The notes under the pieces were generated by a model. That model did not search any database. It worked only from the letters and a program-made list of their open reading frames with translations, and was not told the origin of the DNA. Position numbers and translations under genes: made by a program. This document shows, one piece after another, positions 39,166 to 49,117 of a DNA stretch of 64,000 nucleotides (position 1 is its first letter; every line of letters begins with the position of its first letter). This DNA is from Onishia taeanensis (GTDB lineage: Bacteria; Pseudomonadota; Gammaproteobacteria; Pseudomonadales; Halomonadaceae). The stretch is taken from the NCBI RefSeq assembly GCF_003268885.1, contig NZ_QLSX01000001.1, positions 310,001-374,000 on the forward strand. The letters are read 5' to 3'.

Positions 39166-39818
39166 GCGCCCTGGCCTTCGTCGCTGACATCAACATCGGG
39201 TGACCATTGGTCGATGGTGGCATCGTAATCACGGCCGTTGTCGCGCATGGCCTGATCGAACTGGTTGCGGAAGGTCAGCCCCAGATTGATGCCATTGACG
39301 ATCACGTTGACGACCTTCCACTGTCCGTTATCCAGGCGCAAGGAATAGCTGACCGGGTAAACGGTGCCATCGTTGGCGACCACCTCCATGTCGACACTGG
39401 CCTGATCGGACTGACGAGAGTCCTGCTGCTGATCAAGCACCCGCACCTCGCGGTAGTCGAAGGTCACCAGGCCCTTGGCATAGGTATCGATCAGGGTCTG
39501 GCGGAAGGTGTCGACGAAACGCGAACGCTGAGCGGGGCTTGCGTTGCGGAAATAGCGACCCATGACGCTGGCCCCGATATAGCGAAAGTCGGCCACATCG
39601 TTAAGGCTGTCATCGACCAGCGATTCCAGCTCGCTCAGGTTCTCGGAAAAGTAGCCGCGACGGCCCTCGATCTTGCCCATCAGATTGTCGATGCTTTCGC
39701 GGATCAGCTGCTCCGGCGTCTCGTCGGGCGCCTTGGATTGGGCCTGAGCCGGCAGCATCGCCAGGCACAGCAACAGGGCCAAAACACAGCGGAATAAAAA
39801 GGTCGATTGAGCTCGCAT
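39162..39818 (-). CDS. mlaC: MlaC periplasmic phospholipid-binding protein
   Basis: MlaC shuttles phospholipids between the outer membrane MlaA complex and MlaFEDB in the inner membrane. The ATG at 39818, with GAGAG as ribosome site, gives MRAQSTFLFRCVLALLLCLA and a signal peptide cut near AQAQS; 218 residues. The core LVTFDYREVRVL and LDNGQWKVVNVIVNGINLGL are typical of the Ttg2 family. Confidence 0.95.
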   Translation of the reverse strand: MRAQSTFLFRCVLALLLCLAMLPAQAQSKAPDETPEQLIRESIDNLMGKIEGRRGYFSENLSELESLVDDSLNDVADFRYIGASVMGRYFRNASPAQRSRFVDTFRQTLIDTYAKGLVTFDYREVRVLDQQQDSRQSDQASVDMEVVANDGTVYPVSYSLRLDNGQWKVVNVIVNGINLGLTFRNQFDQAMRDNGRDYDATIDQWSPDVDVSDEGQGA

Positions 39819-39844
39819 AAGTCGTCTCTCAAGGCAGATCATGA

Positions 39845-40309
39845 TTAATTCGTGGCCATATTGGCCACGAATTGCTGGATCAGTTGCTCCAACACCAGCG
39901 CCGACTGGGTATCGCTGATGGTGTCACCGTCGGCCAGGGTATCGGGATCACCGCCCACCGATAGGCCGATATACTGCTCACCCAGCAGTCCAGAGGTGAG
40001 AATCGAGGCCGTGGTATCACGGGACAGCTGCCCTTCCAGGCGGCTGTCGAGGGCCAGGGTCACACGGGCGTCATACCACTCGGTATCCAGCTCGATATTC
40101 TCCACCCGACCCACGGTAACACCCGCCATGGTGACCCGTGCTCGCGACTTGAGGCCGCCGATATTGGCGAAATTAGCCTGCAGCGTATAAGTGTCCTTAC
40201 CACCGCCGACGGACAGGCCGCTGACGCTCACTCCCAGGAAGATAACCCCGAGAATCCCGGCCAGCATGAACAGCCCGACCCCAAACTCCATCATCTTGCT
40301 GCGCTTCAT
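39845..40309 (-). CDS. mlaD: MlaD MCE-domain lipid carrier subunit
   Basis: MlaD forms a hexameric periplasmic ring on the MlaFE transporter. The 154-residue protein has one N-terminal membrane helix (about 8-30) and one MCE domain ([20 protein letters not shown], then [12 protein letters not shown]). The C-terminus is hydrophobic-amphipathic, as in the family. It overlaps mlaE by four bases. Confidence 0.97.
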   Translation of the reverse strand: MKRSKMMEFGVGLFMLAGILGVIFLGVSVSGLSVGGGKDTYTLQANFANIGGLKSRARVTMAGVTVGRVENIELDTEWYDARVTLALDSRLEGQLSRDTTASILTSGLLGEQYIGLSVGGDPDTLADGDTISDTQSALVLEQLIQQFVANMATN

Positions 40310-41088
40310 CCCAGTTCTCCAAACATCAGCGCGGTCAGCACGAAATCCAGTCCCAATACCGCCAGCGAGGAATACACCACCGTTCTTGTGGTAGCGCGTG
40401 AAATGCCTTCCGAGGTCGGCACCAGGTCATAGCCCTGGAACACCGCGATCCAGGTCACGACCAGAGCGAACACCAGGCTCTTGAGCATGCCATTGCCGAT
40501 GTCATCGACGAAGTCGACGCTGGACTGCATGTTGCCCCAGTAAGAGCCTTCATAGACACCGAGCCACTCGACGCCCACCAGATGGCCGCCCCAGATACCA
40601 ATGACGCTGAAGCCGACGGTCAGCAGCGGCAGCGACACGAAGCCCGCCCAGAGGCGCGGCGCCACCACCCGTTTGAGCGGGTCGACGCCAATCATCTCCA
40701 TGCTGCTCAGCTGCTCGGTCGCCTTCATCAGGCCGATCTCGGCGGTCAGTGCCGAACCGGCACGCCCGGCAAACAGCAGAGCCGCCACCACCGGCGCCAA
40801 CTCGCGCAACAGCGACAGTGAAACCATCTGCCCCAGGGCATCCTCGGCCCCGAAATCCACCAGAATGGTAAAGCCCTGCAGGGCCAGCACCATACCGATG
40901 AACAGCCCCGACACCAGAATGATGGCCAGCGACAGTACGCCGATAAAGTGCATCTGGCGCAGCCACAGCTTAAAGCCTTCAAGGGAGGGACGCCCCACCA
41001 GCGACTGTCCGAGGAACATGCCAGCACGGCCCAGCGCCTCGACCAAATCACAGCCATGGCGCCCCAGGCGGGTTATTCGCGTCATCAT
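40306..41088 (-). CDS. mlaE: MlaE permease subunit
   Basis: MlaE is the membrane permease of the MlaFEDB retrograde phospholipid transporter. The 260-residue protein has five to six hydrophobic segments and the family loop [20 protein letters not shown], a coupling element for MlaF. It overlaps mlaF by four bases. Confidence 0.97.
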   Translation of the reverse strand: MMTRITRLGRHGCDLVEALGRAGMFLGQSLVGRPSLEGFKLWLRQMHFIGVLSLAIILVSGLFIGMVLALQGFTILVDFGAEDALGQMVSLSLLRELAPVVAALLFAGRAGSALTAEIGLMKATEQLSSMEMIGVDPLKRVVAPRLWAGFVSLPLLTVGFSVIGIWGGHLVGVEWLGVYEGSYWGNMQSSVDFVDDIGNGMLKSLVFALVVTWIAVFQGYDLVPTSEGISRATTRTVVYSSLAVLGLDFVLTALMFGELG

Positions 41089-41906
41089 CGCATCTCTCCC
41101 GCATTCCCCGCATTGAGCATGTCGAGGTAGAAATCGTCGGCTGGATAATGGAACGGCACCGGCCCATCGGGCTCGCCGTGCATGAACTGGCTGACGCGAG
41201 GATCCTGATCGACGTTGAGGCTCTCCGGCGTGCCGTGAGCCATCACCTTGCCGTCGGCGATCACATAGACGTAGTCGGCGATCGACAGCGTCTCCTTGAT
41301 ATCATGCGAGACCACCACAGCGGTGAGTCCCAGCGCATCATTGACGCGACGAATCAGTTGCACCAGTACTCCCATGGAAATGGGGTCCTGGCCGACGAAG
41401 GGCTCATCATAGAGGATAAGCTCCGGATCCAGCGCCAGCGCCCGCGCCAGTGCTACCCGTCGGGCCATGCCGCCGGACAGTTCAGCGGGCATCAGCTCGC
41501 GGGCGCCGCGAAGCCCCACCGCTTCGAGCTTCATCAGCACCACGTCGCGAATCATCGCGTCGGGCAGGTCCGTATGCACGCGCAGCGGAAAGGCCACATT
41601 CTCGAAAACGCTCAGGTCCGAGAACAGCGCGCCGCTTTGGAACAACATGCCCATCCGACGGCGCAGCGCGAACAGTTTCTTGCGGGACAGGGCGTGGACA
41701 TCATGACCGTCGATCGTCACTCGCCCGGCATCCGGCGCCAGTTGGCCACCGATCAGCTTGAGCAGAGTCGTCTTGCCGGAGCCGCTCGGCCCCATGATCG
41801 CGGTAATCTTGCCGCGGGGGATGGTGAGATCCACGCCCCGAAAGATATCCCTATCGCCACGTGAGAAGCGCAGCCCTTCGACCACCACCAAGGGCGAATC
41901 ATTCAT
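41085..41906 (-). CDS. mlaF: MlaF ABC ATPase subunit
   Basis: MlaF powers phospholipid transport by MlaE. In the 273-residue protein Walker A is [12 protein letters not shown], the signature is LSGGMARR and Walker B is [14 protein letters not shown]-terminal extension of about 30 residues matches the MlaF tail that binds MlaB and the neighbouring subunit. A strong ribosome site GGAGGTTAGGA precedes it. It is the first gene of a long minus-strand operon reaching hisD. Confidence 0.97.
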   Translation of the reverse strand: MNDSPLVVVEGLRFSRGDRDIFRGVDLTIPRGKITAIMGPSGSGKTTLLKLIGGQLAPDAGRVTIDGHDVHALSRKKLFALRRRMGMLFQSGALFSDLSVFENVAFPLRVHTDLPDAMIRDVVLMKLEAVGLRGARELMPAELSGGMARRVALARALALDPELILYDEPFVGQDPISMGVLVQLIRRVNDALGLTAVVVSHDIKETLSIADYVYVIADGKVMAHGTPESLNVDQDPRVSQFMHGEPDGPVPFHYPADDFYLDMLNAGNAGEMR

Positions 41907-42063
41907 GGCGTCCTAACCTCCACCCGAAAATTATCGAACATTGTATATTAACCGCCACGATCACCGCTAGCGCCAAGGGCGCGACCGGCGATGTCACCTT
42001 GATTCGCGACGCCCCAACGCGTTTAATTGGCCGCTCTTCCCTGACCGACACGGACCCCTTTTG

Positions 42064-43023
42064 ATGATGCTGCTACCCCTGTCTGCCGTCGCGCTTGGCT
42101 TCGTAGGCCTTTTATGGAGTGCCGACCGCTTCGTGGGAGCCGCGGCCGCCACCGCCTACCGCGCCGGCATGAGTACGCTGCTGATCGGCATGACCATCGT
42201 CGCGCTGGGCACCTCGGCCCCCGAAATCATCGTCGCCATCATGGCTTCGCTGGACGGCACGCCCGATCTCGCCACCGGCAACGCCCTGGGGTCCAACATC
42301 GCCAATATCGGTCTGGTGCTCGGCATTACCGCCTTGATCGTGCCCATTCCGGTGCGCTTCTCGATCGTACGCCGCGAACTCCCCCTGCTGCTCGGCGCCA
42401 CCGGTCTTGCCGGCTATGCGCTGGCGGATGGCGACCTTGGCCTCTATGACGCCCTGCTGCTCGCCGCCCTGCTGGTATTCAGCCTGTGGTGGCTGTTCCG
42501 GGCCGATGGCGGTACTGGCAGTGAAGAAACCCAGGACGGTGAGATTCCCGACATGGCCCTGCCCAAGGCACTGATCTGGCTGGCGGGCACCCTGGTGCTC
42601 CTGGTAGCAAGCTCGCGACTGTTGGTGTGGGGCGCCAGCGAGATTGCCAGCGCCTTCGGCGTCAGCGAACTGGTGATCGGCCTGACGGTGGTAGCCATCG
42701 GCACCAGCCTGCCGGAACTTGCCGCCTGCGTGGCCAGCGCCCTCAAGCGCCACCACGATATCGCCATCGGCAACGTCATCGGCTCCAACCTCTTCAACAT
42801 GCTGGCCGTGCTGCCCATGCCCGGCCTGCTGGCGCCGGGCCCGGTCGATGCCCACGCCATCAGCCGCGATTACCCCACCATGCTGCTGCTGACCCTGCTG
42901 CTCGGCAGCTGGCTGCTCTGGCAGCGTCGCGGCAGCCTGGGCCGCATCCCCGGCGCCCTGCTGACCTTGATCTATGTCGGCTACCTGGGTCTGCTGATCC
43001 AGTCCAGCATGACCGGCGCTTGA
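42064..43023 (+). CDS. yrbG: YrbG-type calcium/sodium antiporter
   Basis: A CaCA-superfamily cation exchanger of the inner membrane. The 319-residue protein has about ten hydrophobic segments and the two inverted alpha repeats: GTSAPEIIVAIMASLDG with GNALGSNIANIGLVLG, and GTSLPELAACVASALKR with GNVIGSNLFNMLAVL. A start at 42067 or a TTG at 42061 is equally possible. It leads the operon that continues into kdsD, as in E. coli. Confidence 0.93.
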   Translation: MMLLPLSAVALGFVGLLWSADRFVGAAAATAYRAGMSTLLIGMTIVALGTSAPEIIVAIMASLDGTPDLATGNALGSNIANIGLVLGITALIVPIPVRFSIVRRELPLLLGATGLAGYALADGDLGLYDALLLAALLVFSLWWLFRADGGTGSEETQDGEIPDMALPKALIWLAGTLVLLVASSRLLVWGASEIASAFGVSELVIGLTVVAIGTSLPELAACVASALKRHHDIAIGNVIGSNLFNMLAVLPMPGLLAPGPVDAHAISRDYPTMLLLTLLLGSWLLWQRRGSLGRIPGALLTLIYVGYLGLLIQSSMTGA

Positions 43024-43054
43024 GTGAAACCTGACAACGGGCAACAATTTCGTC

Positions 43055-44035
43055 ATGACTGACACCAACGACTCGCCCTACCGGGCCAGCGCCCGCCGCA
43101 CCCTCAACATCGAGCGCGACGCCATCGAGGCGCTCAACGCCCGCATCGACGCCAACTTCGATCGCGCCTGCGACCTGCTGCTCGGCTGCCAGGGCCGCGT
43201 GGTGGTAACCGGCATGGGCAAGTCCGGCCATATCGGCGGCAAAATCGCAGCGACGCTTGCCAGCACCGGCACCCCGGCCTTCTTCGTCCACCCAGGCGAA
43301 GCCAGCCACGGCGACCTGGGCATGATTACCCCTGGCGATGTGGTCGTGGCCCTTTCCAATTCCGGCGAAACCGCTGAGGTGACGGCCCTTCTACCGCTGC
43401 TCAAGCGCATGGGCGTTCCGCTGATCAGCATGACCGGCCGCCCGGACTCGACCCTGGCCCGCCACGCCGAGGCCCACCTCGACTCAGGCGTGGAGCGCGA
43501 AGCCTGCCCGCTGGACCTGGCGCCGACCGCATCGACCACCGCTGCCCTGGTCCTGGGCGACGCCCTGGCGGTAGCGCTTCTCGAGGCCCGCGGCTTCACC
43601 GCCGAAGACTTTGCGCTCTCGCATCCCGGCGGCAGCCTGGGCAGAAGACTGCTGCTCACCGTGGGCGATCTCATGCACCAGGGCGAACGCCTGCCTCAGG
43701 TACCGCTGGGAAGCCCACTGCGTGATGCGCTGATCGAGATCACCCGTCAGGGGCTCGGCTTCACCTGTGTGATCGACAGCGATGGCCTGCTCGCCGGCGT
43801 CTATACCGATGGCGATCTGCGTCGCACCCTCGACCAGCACAGCGACCTGCACGCCCTGAGCGTCGATGAGGTCATGACCTCGCCCGGCAAGCGCACCCGC
43901 GCCGACGTGCTTGCAGCCGAAGCCGTGCGTATCATGGAGGGCAGCCGCATCAGCGCCCTCGCCGTCGTCGATGCGCAAGGGCGCCCGATTGGCGCCCTGC
44001 ACATGCACGACCTGCTGAGAAGCGGCGTCATCTAA
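43055..44035 (+). CDS. kdsD: Arabinose-5-phosphate isomerase KdsD
   Basis: KdsD converts ribulose 5-phosphate to arabinose 5-phosphate, the first step of Kdo synthesis for LPS. The 326-residue protein has an N-terminal SIS domain (VVVTGMGKSGHIGGKIAATL, HPGEASHGDLGMI, SNSGETAEV) and two C-terminal CBS domains (VGDLMHQGERLP and VDEVMTSPGKRT). Confidence 0.97.
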   Translation: MTDTNDSPYRASARRTLNIERDAIEALNARIDANFDRACDLLLGCQGRVVVTGMGKSGHIGGKIAATLASTGTPAFFVHPGEASHGDLGMITPGDVVVALSNSGETAEVTALLPLLKRMGVPLISMTGRPDSTLARHAEAHLDSGVEREACPLDLAPTASTTAALVLGDALAVALLEARGFTAEDFALSHPGGSLGRRLLLTVGDLMHQGERLPQVPLGSPLRDALIEITRQGLGFTCVIDSDGLLAGVYTDGDLRRTLDQHSDLHALSVDEVMTSPGKRTRADVLAAEAVRIMEGSRISALAVVDAQGRPIGALHMHDLLRSGVI

Positions 44036-44044
44036 GGAGATGTC

Positions 44045-44629
44045 ATGACACCCGATTCCACGCTTGCGCCAGAACTTACCGGTCGCGCCCGTCAGATCCG
44101 CCTGCTGGCACTGGACGTGGACGGTATCCTCACCGACGGTCGCCTCTACTTTCAGGCCGACGGCATCGAGATCAAAGCTTTCCACACCCAGGATGGGCAC
44201 GGCATCAAGCTGCTGCGCCAGGCCGGCATCGAGGTCGCCCTGATCACCGGACGCGAATCGCCGATGGTCACTCAGCGCGCCGCCGCCCTAGGAATAGAAC
44301 ACGTCTTCCAGCACCGCGACGACAAGCTCATCGCCCTGCGCGAACTGACCCAGAGCCTGGGTCTCGAGCTGTCTCAGGCCGCCTACTGCGGCGATGATCT
44401 TCAGGATCTGGCCGCTATCCAGGCCGCAGGCCTCGGCATCAGCGTGCCCAACGCGCCCTCCTACGTGCGCCAGACGGCCGACTGGGTCACCGCACGCAGC
44501 GGCGGCCACGGCGCCGTACGCGATATCTGCGACACCCTGCTCGACATCCAGGGCCACTGGACCGCGGTGATCGAGTCCTACGCCGCCGGCGCGTCAGGAC
44601 ACGCAACCGTGGCCCCCGGTCGCAGCTGA
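44045..44629 (+). CDS. kdsC: Kdo-8-phosphate phosphatase KdsC
   Basis: KdsC is the HAD phosphatase that releases Kdo from Kdo-8-phosphate. The 194-residue protein has the nucleophile motif LALDVDGILTDG, then LITGRESPMV and the metal site YCGDDLQDL. It starts nine bases after kdsD, and its stop overlaps lptC by one base. Confidence 0.97.
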   Translation: MTPDSTLAPELTGRARQIRLLALDVDGILTDGRLYFQADGIEIKAFHTQDGHGIKLLRQAGIEVALITGRESPMVTQRAAALGIEHVFQHRDDKLIALRELTQSLGLELSQAAYCGDDLQDLAAIQAAGLGISVPNAPSYVRQTADWVTARSGGHGAVRDICDTLLDIQGHWTAVIESYAAGASGHATVAPGRS

Positions 44630-45210
44630 TGGCAATGCGCCTGCCTCGCCCCTCGCCCCGCGTCTGGCTAGCCCTGCTGCTGGTCGCGCTGGGCGGCGTC
44701 CTGACATTCATCGAGCAGAGCGATGTGCCCACGCCGGGACCGGTGCCGACGGACAGCGCCGGCGAGCCCGATTTCTATCTCGAGGGCGTGACCCTGACCC
44801 GCTTCGATGAAGAAGGCCGGCCTCATCAGCGCCTGGTAACACCGCGACTGGTGCACACCCCGAACAACGACTTGACCCGCGCCGAGACACCCAAGGCTCG
44901 CCTGCTCGATAGCGATGGCGACCTGTGGCTGGCGAGCGGCCTGGAAGGTACGCTGGGCGCAGACGGCAACCCGCTGGTGCTGCGCGGCGATGCACACCTC
45001 GAGTCCCCCGGAGAAGGCTGGCAGCTGGACACCGACGTTCTGCACGTCGATACCGTCACCAACCACGCCTGGAGCGACGGCGAAGCCCACATCACCCAGC
45101 CACCCCAGCGCATGCGGGGTGACAAGCTGGATGTATGGTTCGATGATGACCTGATGCGCCTGACCGGCAACGTTCACGGTTTCCACCCTCCTAAGGAGCA
45201 AGCCCCATGA
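44629..45210 (+). CDS. lptC: LptC LPS-transport protein
   Basis: LptC is a bitopic inner-membrane protein that passes LPS from LptB2FG to LptA. The 193-residue protein has one N-terminal membrane segment (VWLALLLVALGGVLTFIE) followed by a beta-jellyroll domain (PDFYLEGVTLTRFDEEGRPH). It overlaps lptA by four bases. Confidence 0.94.
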   Translation: MAMRLPRPSPRVWLALLLVALGGVLTFIEQSDVPTPGPVPTDSAGEPDFYLEGVTLTRFDEEGRPHQRLVTPRLVHTPNNDLTRAETPKARLLDSDGDLWLASGLEGTLGADGNPLVLRGDAHLESPGEGWQLDTDVLHVDTVTNHAWSDGEAHITQPPQRMRGDKLDVWFDDDLMRLTGNVHGFHPPKEQAP

Positions 45211-45734
45211 TGAGACGCGACCTTACACGCCGGGCTCTTGGCCTGCTGCTACCCGCCCTGCTGAGCCTGGGCGCATTACCGGCACTGGCCCTCGAGGGCG
45301 ACGCCAGCGCACCCATCGAGATCGTCGCCGACCGCCTGGAACTCGATGACCAGGCGGGGACCGCCGTCTACACCGGCGATGTCGACATGCGCCAGGGCAG
45401 CATGAAGCTGACCGGTCAGAAGGTCACCATCAGCCGCACCGATCAGGGCGAAGTGTCCCGCATCGACGCCACCGGCAACCGGGCCTACATCGAACAGAAG
45501 CCGAGCCCCGATGCGCCGCTGGCGAAGGGCTGGGGTCGCACCATCATCTATCACACCCTCGAGCGCCGGGTAGAGCTGATCAATCAGGCAGAGCTTCATC
45601 GCGGCCAGGACACGTTCACCGGCGCCAAGGTCGACTACTATCTCGATCGTCGCGTGGTCGAAGCCACCAGCAATGGCAATAGCGATGGTGATCAAGACCA
45701 GCGCGTGCGCATGACCCTGACACCTCAGCAATAA
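45207..45734 (+). CDS. lptA: LptA periplasmic LPS-transport protein
   Basis: LptA polymerises into the periplasmic bridge that carries LPS to LptD. The 175-residue protein has a signal peptide cut near ALA-LEGDAS. The OstA-like jellyroll follows ([35 protein letters not shown]). It sits between lptC and lptB. Confidence 0.96.
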   Translation: MMRRDLTRRALGLLLPALLSLGALPALALEGDASAPIEIVADRLELDDQAGTAVYTGDVDMRQGSMKLTGQKVTISRTDQGEVSRIDATGNRAYIEQKPSPDAPLAKGWGRTIIYHTLERRVELINQAELHRGQDTFTGAKVDYYLDRRVVEATSNGNSDGDQDQRVRMTLTPQQ

Positions 45735-45742
45735 GGCCCATC

Positions 45743-46468
45743 ATGAAGACCCTGAGCGTTCGCCACCTGGCCAAAAGCTACAAACGCCGCCGTGTGGTCA
45801 AGGACATCAGCCTGTCCATCGACCAGGGCCAGATCGTCGGCCTGCTGGGGCCCAACGGCGCAGGCAAGACCACCTCGTTCTACATGATCGTCGGGCTGGT
45901 GCGTGCCGATGCCGGCACGGTGCACATCGATGACCTGGACCTGTCCGCAGCCGCCATGCACGAGCGGGCGCAGGCCGGTATCGGTTACCTGCCCCAGGAA
46001 GCCTCGATCTTTCGCAAGCTGTCGGTCAAGGACAACATCCTGGCCATTCTCGAGACCCGCCGCGACCTCGACCGTGCCGGTCGCCAGACCCGACTCGAGG
46101 AACTGCTGGCCGAGTTTCACATCGACCACATCCGCGACAACACCGGCATGAGCCTGTCCGGTGGCGAGCGCCGCCGAGTCGAGATCGCTCGTGCGCTGGC
46201 CACCGAGCCGGCCTTCATCCTGCTCGATGAGCCCTTCGCTGGCGTCGACCCGATCTCGGTATCCGACATCAAGTCGATCATCCGTGCCCTGCGCGCACGC
46301 GGCATCGGCGTACTGATCACCGACCACAACGTGCGTGAGACCCTGGATATCTGCGACAGCGCCTACATCGTCGGCGACGGTGAAATCATTGCCGCAGGCG
46401 ATACCGAGGCCATCCTCGCCAACCAGAAGGTCAGGGACGTCTACCTGGGCGAGGATTTCCGGCTCTAG
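45743..46468 (+). CDS. lptB: LptB ABC ATPase of LPS export
   Basis: LptB is the ATPase of LptB2FG. In the 241-residue protein Walker A is [11 protein letters not shown], the signature is LSGGERRR and Walker B is [12 protein letters not shown]. The switch histidine is in [11 protein letters not shown]. It is the last gene of the Kdo/LPS operon; no clear terminator separates it from rpoN. Confidence 0.98.
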   Translation: MKTLSVRHLAKSYKRRRVVKDISLSIDQGQIVGLLGPNGAGKTTSFYMIVGLVRADAGTVHIDDLDLSAAAMHERAQAGIGYLPQEASIFRKLSVKDNILAILETRRDLDRAGRQTRLEELLAEFHIDHIRDNTGMSLSGGERRRVEIARALATEPAFILLDEPFAGVDPISVSDIKSIIRALRARGIGVLITDHNVRETLDICDSAYIVGDGEIIAAGDTEAILANQKVRDVYLGEDFRL

Positions 46469-46545
46469 GCCTCACTGCAGCGCTCTAGATGCCAATCTGG
46501 CGCAGGAACCCCACCTCCCCCGACGACACAAAGCCCCTGCCTGAC

Positions 46546-46560
46546 ATTCGAAATGCGAAT
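46546..46560. promoter_or_regulatory. Small palindrome upstream of the rpoN promoter
   Basis: ATTCG-AAATG-CGAAT, a 5-bp inverted repeat with a 5-base centre, ends 13 bases before the -24 box. It could be an operator, but it is short and no regulator is assigned. Confidence 0.25.
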
Positions 46561-46573
46561 CTTTGCCTGTCAA

Positions 46574-46589
46574 TGGCATGTTTATTGCT
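46574..46589 (+). promoter_or_regulatory. Sigma-54 (-24/-12) promoter in front of rpoN
   Basis: TGGCATG-TTTA-TTGCT matches the sigma-54 consensus TGGCACG-N4-TTGCW with one difference. The invariant GG and GC are separated by exactly ten bases. Transcription would start near 46600, 77 bases before the rpoN ATG, so RpoN would act on its own gene. Confidence 0.6.
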
Positions 46590-46676
46590 AATGATTTGCT
46601 CTCAGTGGCTTGCATGGCATCCGGCCAGGGGCTAAGTTATCCATTCCATTTTGCTGACACGCGCCACGCCATGGTC

Positions 46677-48083
46677 ATGAAACCCTCGTTGCAACTCCGC
46701 GTCGGCACCCAGCTGACCATGACACCTCAGCTCCAGCAGGCGATCGCGCTGCTGCAACTCTCGACCCTGGATTTGCGCCAGGAGATTCAGCAGGCGCTGG
46801 AATCCAACCCCATGCTGGAACTCGATGAGGCCTATGGCGAGCAGGACGTTGCCGAGCCACGTGAGGATGACTGGTCTACCGAGATTCCAAGCGAGTTGTC
46901 TACCGACAGCGACTGGTCTGATACCTATCAGGACATGGCGGCCTCAGGAGCCGGCTCAGAGGGCCCCGACCTCGATCGCAATGCCATCGGTGTCAGCCTG
47001 CGCGACCATCTCGCCTGGCAACTGGCCATGGCCGACGTCAATGATACCGAACGCCAGATTGCCGAGAGCCTGATCGATGCCGTGGCCCCCAGCGGCTACC
47101 TGGAAGGCAGCCTCGACGAATTGACTCAGGGCCTGCGTGCCCAGGGGCTCGACAGCCTCAAGACCAGTGACGTCGAACGGGTCCTGCTGCGCCTGCAGCA
47201 GTTCGAGCCCACCGGTATCTTTGCCCGCGACCTGCGCGAGTGCCTGCTACTCCAACTTGGCGCCCTGCCGGCAGACATTCCCCTGCTTCCCCAGGCCAAG
47301 CGCCTGATTCGCCAGTTTCTCGAGGCCCTGGCCAGCGATGATCGCAAGCTGCTCAAGCGGCGGTTGCGACTGGACGACGAGCAGCTAGGCCAGGTGATCG
47401 CCCTGATCCGCTCACTCGATCCGCGACCCGGCCAGGCGTTCGACAACGACGGCAGCGATTATGTGATTCCCGACCTGATCGCCCGGCACAGCCATGAGGG
47501 GTGGCATATCGAGCTCAACCCCGAGGCACTGCCGCGGATGCGCATCCAGCCGGATTATGCCGCACTGATTCGTCGTGCCGACAAGAGCGACGACAACACC
47601 TTCATGAAGCAGCATCTGCAGGAGGCTCGCTGGCTGATCAAGAGCTTGTCGAGCCGCAACGACACCCTGCTGCGCGTGGGGCGCGAAATCATGGTTCGCC
47701 AACTCGATTTCCTCGATAAGGGCGAAGAGGCCATGAAGCCCCTGATCCTGGCCGACATCGCCGCACAGGTCGAAATGCATGAATCGACGATCTCGCGGGT
47801 CACCACGCAGAAATTCATCCATACCCCGCGGGGCGTTTTTGAGCTGAAGTATTTCTTCTCGAGCCAGGTCGGCGGCGAAGGCGGTGACGCGCATTCCAGT
47901 ACGGCCATTCGCGCGCGGCTAAAGAAGCTGATCGGCAGCGAGCCGCCGCGCAAGCCGCTCTCAGACAGCAAGCTGGTCGATCTGCTGGCCGATAGTGGTA
48001 TACAGGTAGCCAGGCGTACCGTGGCCAAGTATCGAGAAGCGCTGGGCATCCCACCTTCCAGTGAGCGCAAGCGGCTTTCATGA
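46677..48083 (+). CDS. rpoN: RNA polymerase sigma-54 factor RpoN
   Basis: RpoN directs RNA polymerase to -24/-12 promoters and needs enhancer-binding ATPases. The start at 46677 gives MKPSLQLRVGTQLTMTPQLQ, the Gln-rich activator-interacting region I, and 468 residues; an ATG two codons upstream is also possible. An acidic region II follows. The core-binding domain, the HTH and the RpoN box (ARRTVAKYREALGIPPSSER) are all intact. No clear Shine-Dalgarno is visible. It follows lptB and leads hpf-ptsN-rapZ-ptsO. Confidence 0.98.
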   Translation: MKPSLQLRVGTQLTMTPQLQQAIALLQLSTLDLRQEIQQALESNPMLELDEAYGEQDVAEPREDDWSTEIPSELSTDSDWSDTYQDMAASGAGSEGPDLDRNAIGVSLRDHLAWQLAMADVNDTERQIAESLIDAVAPSGYLEGSLDELTQGLRAQGLDSLKTSDVERVLLRLQQFEPTGIFARDLRECLLLQLGALPADIPLLPQAKRLIRQFLEALASDDRKLLKRRLRLDDEQLGQVIALIRSLDPRPGQAFDNDGSDYVIPDLIARHSHEGWHIELNPEALPRMRIQPDYAALIRRADKSDDNTFMKQHLQEARWLIKSLSSRNDTLLRVGREIMVRQLDFLDKGEEAMKPLILADIAAQVEMHESTISRVTTQKFIHTPRGVFELKYFFSSQVGGEGGDAHSSTAIRARLKKLIGSEPPRKPLSDSKLVDLLADSGIQVARRTVAKYREALGIPPSSERKRLS

Positions 48084-48239
48084 TGCCGTGAAGAACCGCA
48101 CCTTAACGGCATAACCTGTTGACCTGGCGGTGGAAAAACACCGAAAGTAATCGCGTAGGAAAAGCGCCTTGAGAAGGGGTATGCAGCGCGCCAAAAAGGG
48201 TTACAATCGATTGGCCAACCGCAGGATAAGGAGCGTGCC

Positions 48240-48548
48240 ATGCAAGTCAACATCACCGGACATCACGTCGAACTCACCGACGCACTGCGTGACTATGTGA
48301 ACGAGAAGCTCGCCCGCCTGGAGCGTCATTACGACAACATCACCACGGTTCAGGCCACCCTTTCCATCGAGAAAGAGCGCCAGCAGGCCGCCTGCACCCT
48401 GCATGCAGCCGGTGCTGAATTGCATGCCGAAGCCGAAGACACAGATATGTACGCCGCGATTGACGCCCTCGCCGACAAGCTCGACCGTCAGCTTGTCAAG
48501 CACAAGGAAAAAACACAGGCGCGCGCCCAAGGCGCCAGCGTTCGCTGA
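48240..48548 (+). CDS. hpf: Ribosome hibernation promoting factor, short form
   Basis: Hpf binds the 30S decoding region and promotes 100S ribosome dimers in stationary phase. The 102-residue protein has the family start MQVNITGHHVELTDALRDYV and the basic KLARLERHYDNITTVQATLS. It is the short form, without the dimerising C-terminal domain of long HPF. It follows rpoN after 156 bp; that gap holds a weak hairpin (48083-48112) and a TACAAT box at 48202. Confidence 0.96.
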   Translation: MQVNITGHHVELTDALRDYVNEKLARLERHYDNITTVQATLSIEKERQQAACTLHAAGAELHAEAEDTDMYAAIDALADKLDRQLVKHKEKTQARAQGASVR

Positions 48549-48552
48549 CATC

Positions 48553-49035
48553 ATGACGTTGGAATCCATCCTGCCCCCCGAGCGCGCCCTGTTCGGCGTG
48601 CCCGGGGGAAGCAAGAAGCGTGTGCTGGAATTCTTCAGCACCTTCATCGCCCAGAATACGCCCAGCCTGGACAGCCAGGAGGTCTTCAGTCGCCTGGTTG
48701 GTCGCGAGCGGCTGGGCAGCACGGGCATCGGACATGGCGTTGCCATTCCGCATGCCCGAAACCCGCACTGCAAGTCACCTCTGGCCGGTTTCCTCAAGCT
48801 CAGCGAGCCTGTTGACTTCGATGCCATCGACGGCGAGCCCGTTGATCTGGTCTTCGTGCTGCTGGTCCCTGAACAGGCCGATGACGCTCACCTCGCCCTG
48901 CTCGGCCAAGTCGCGGCGGTCATGAACGACCCCGAGACGCGCCAGCAGCTGCGTAAGAGCGAGACCCAGCGCCAGCTTTACGAGACCTTGCTGGACGCCA
49001 TCCGCCGCCACGCAAGCGAAGACCGTTCTGGCTAA
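48553..49035 (+). CDS. ptsN: Nitrogen-PTS EIIA protein PtsN
   Basis: PtsN is the phospho-acceptor at the end of the nitrogen PTS; its phosphorylation state modulates potassium transport and other processes in relatives. The ATG at 48553, four bases after the hpf stop, gives 160 residues. The phosphorylated histidine is H67 in GIGHGVAIPHAR. Its likely phosphodonor, PtsO, is encoded nearby. Confidence 0.97.
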   Translation: MTLESILPPERALFGVPGGSKKRVLEFFSTFIAQNTPSLDSQEVFSRLVGRERLGSTGIGHGVAIPHARNPHCKSPLAGFLKLSEPVDFDAIDGEPVDLVFVLLVPEQADDAHLALLGQVAAVMNDPETRQQLRKSETQRQLYETLLDAIRRHASEDRSG

Positions 49036-49117
49036 CAGCCAGACCTGCGCCTTGCGCGACGCACTCACACGCTCACTGATCACCACCGCCCACTGACCCG
49101 GCCAGCAGGAGATATGC

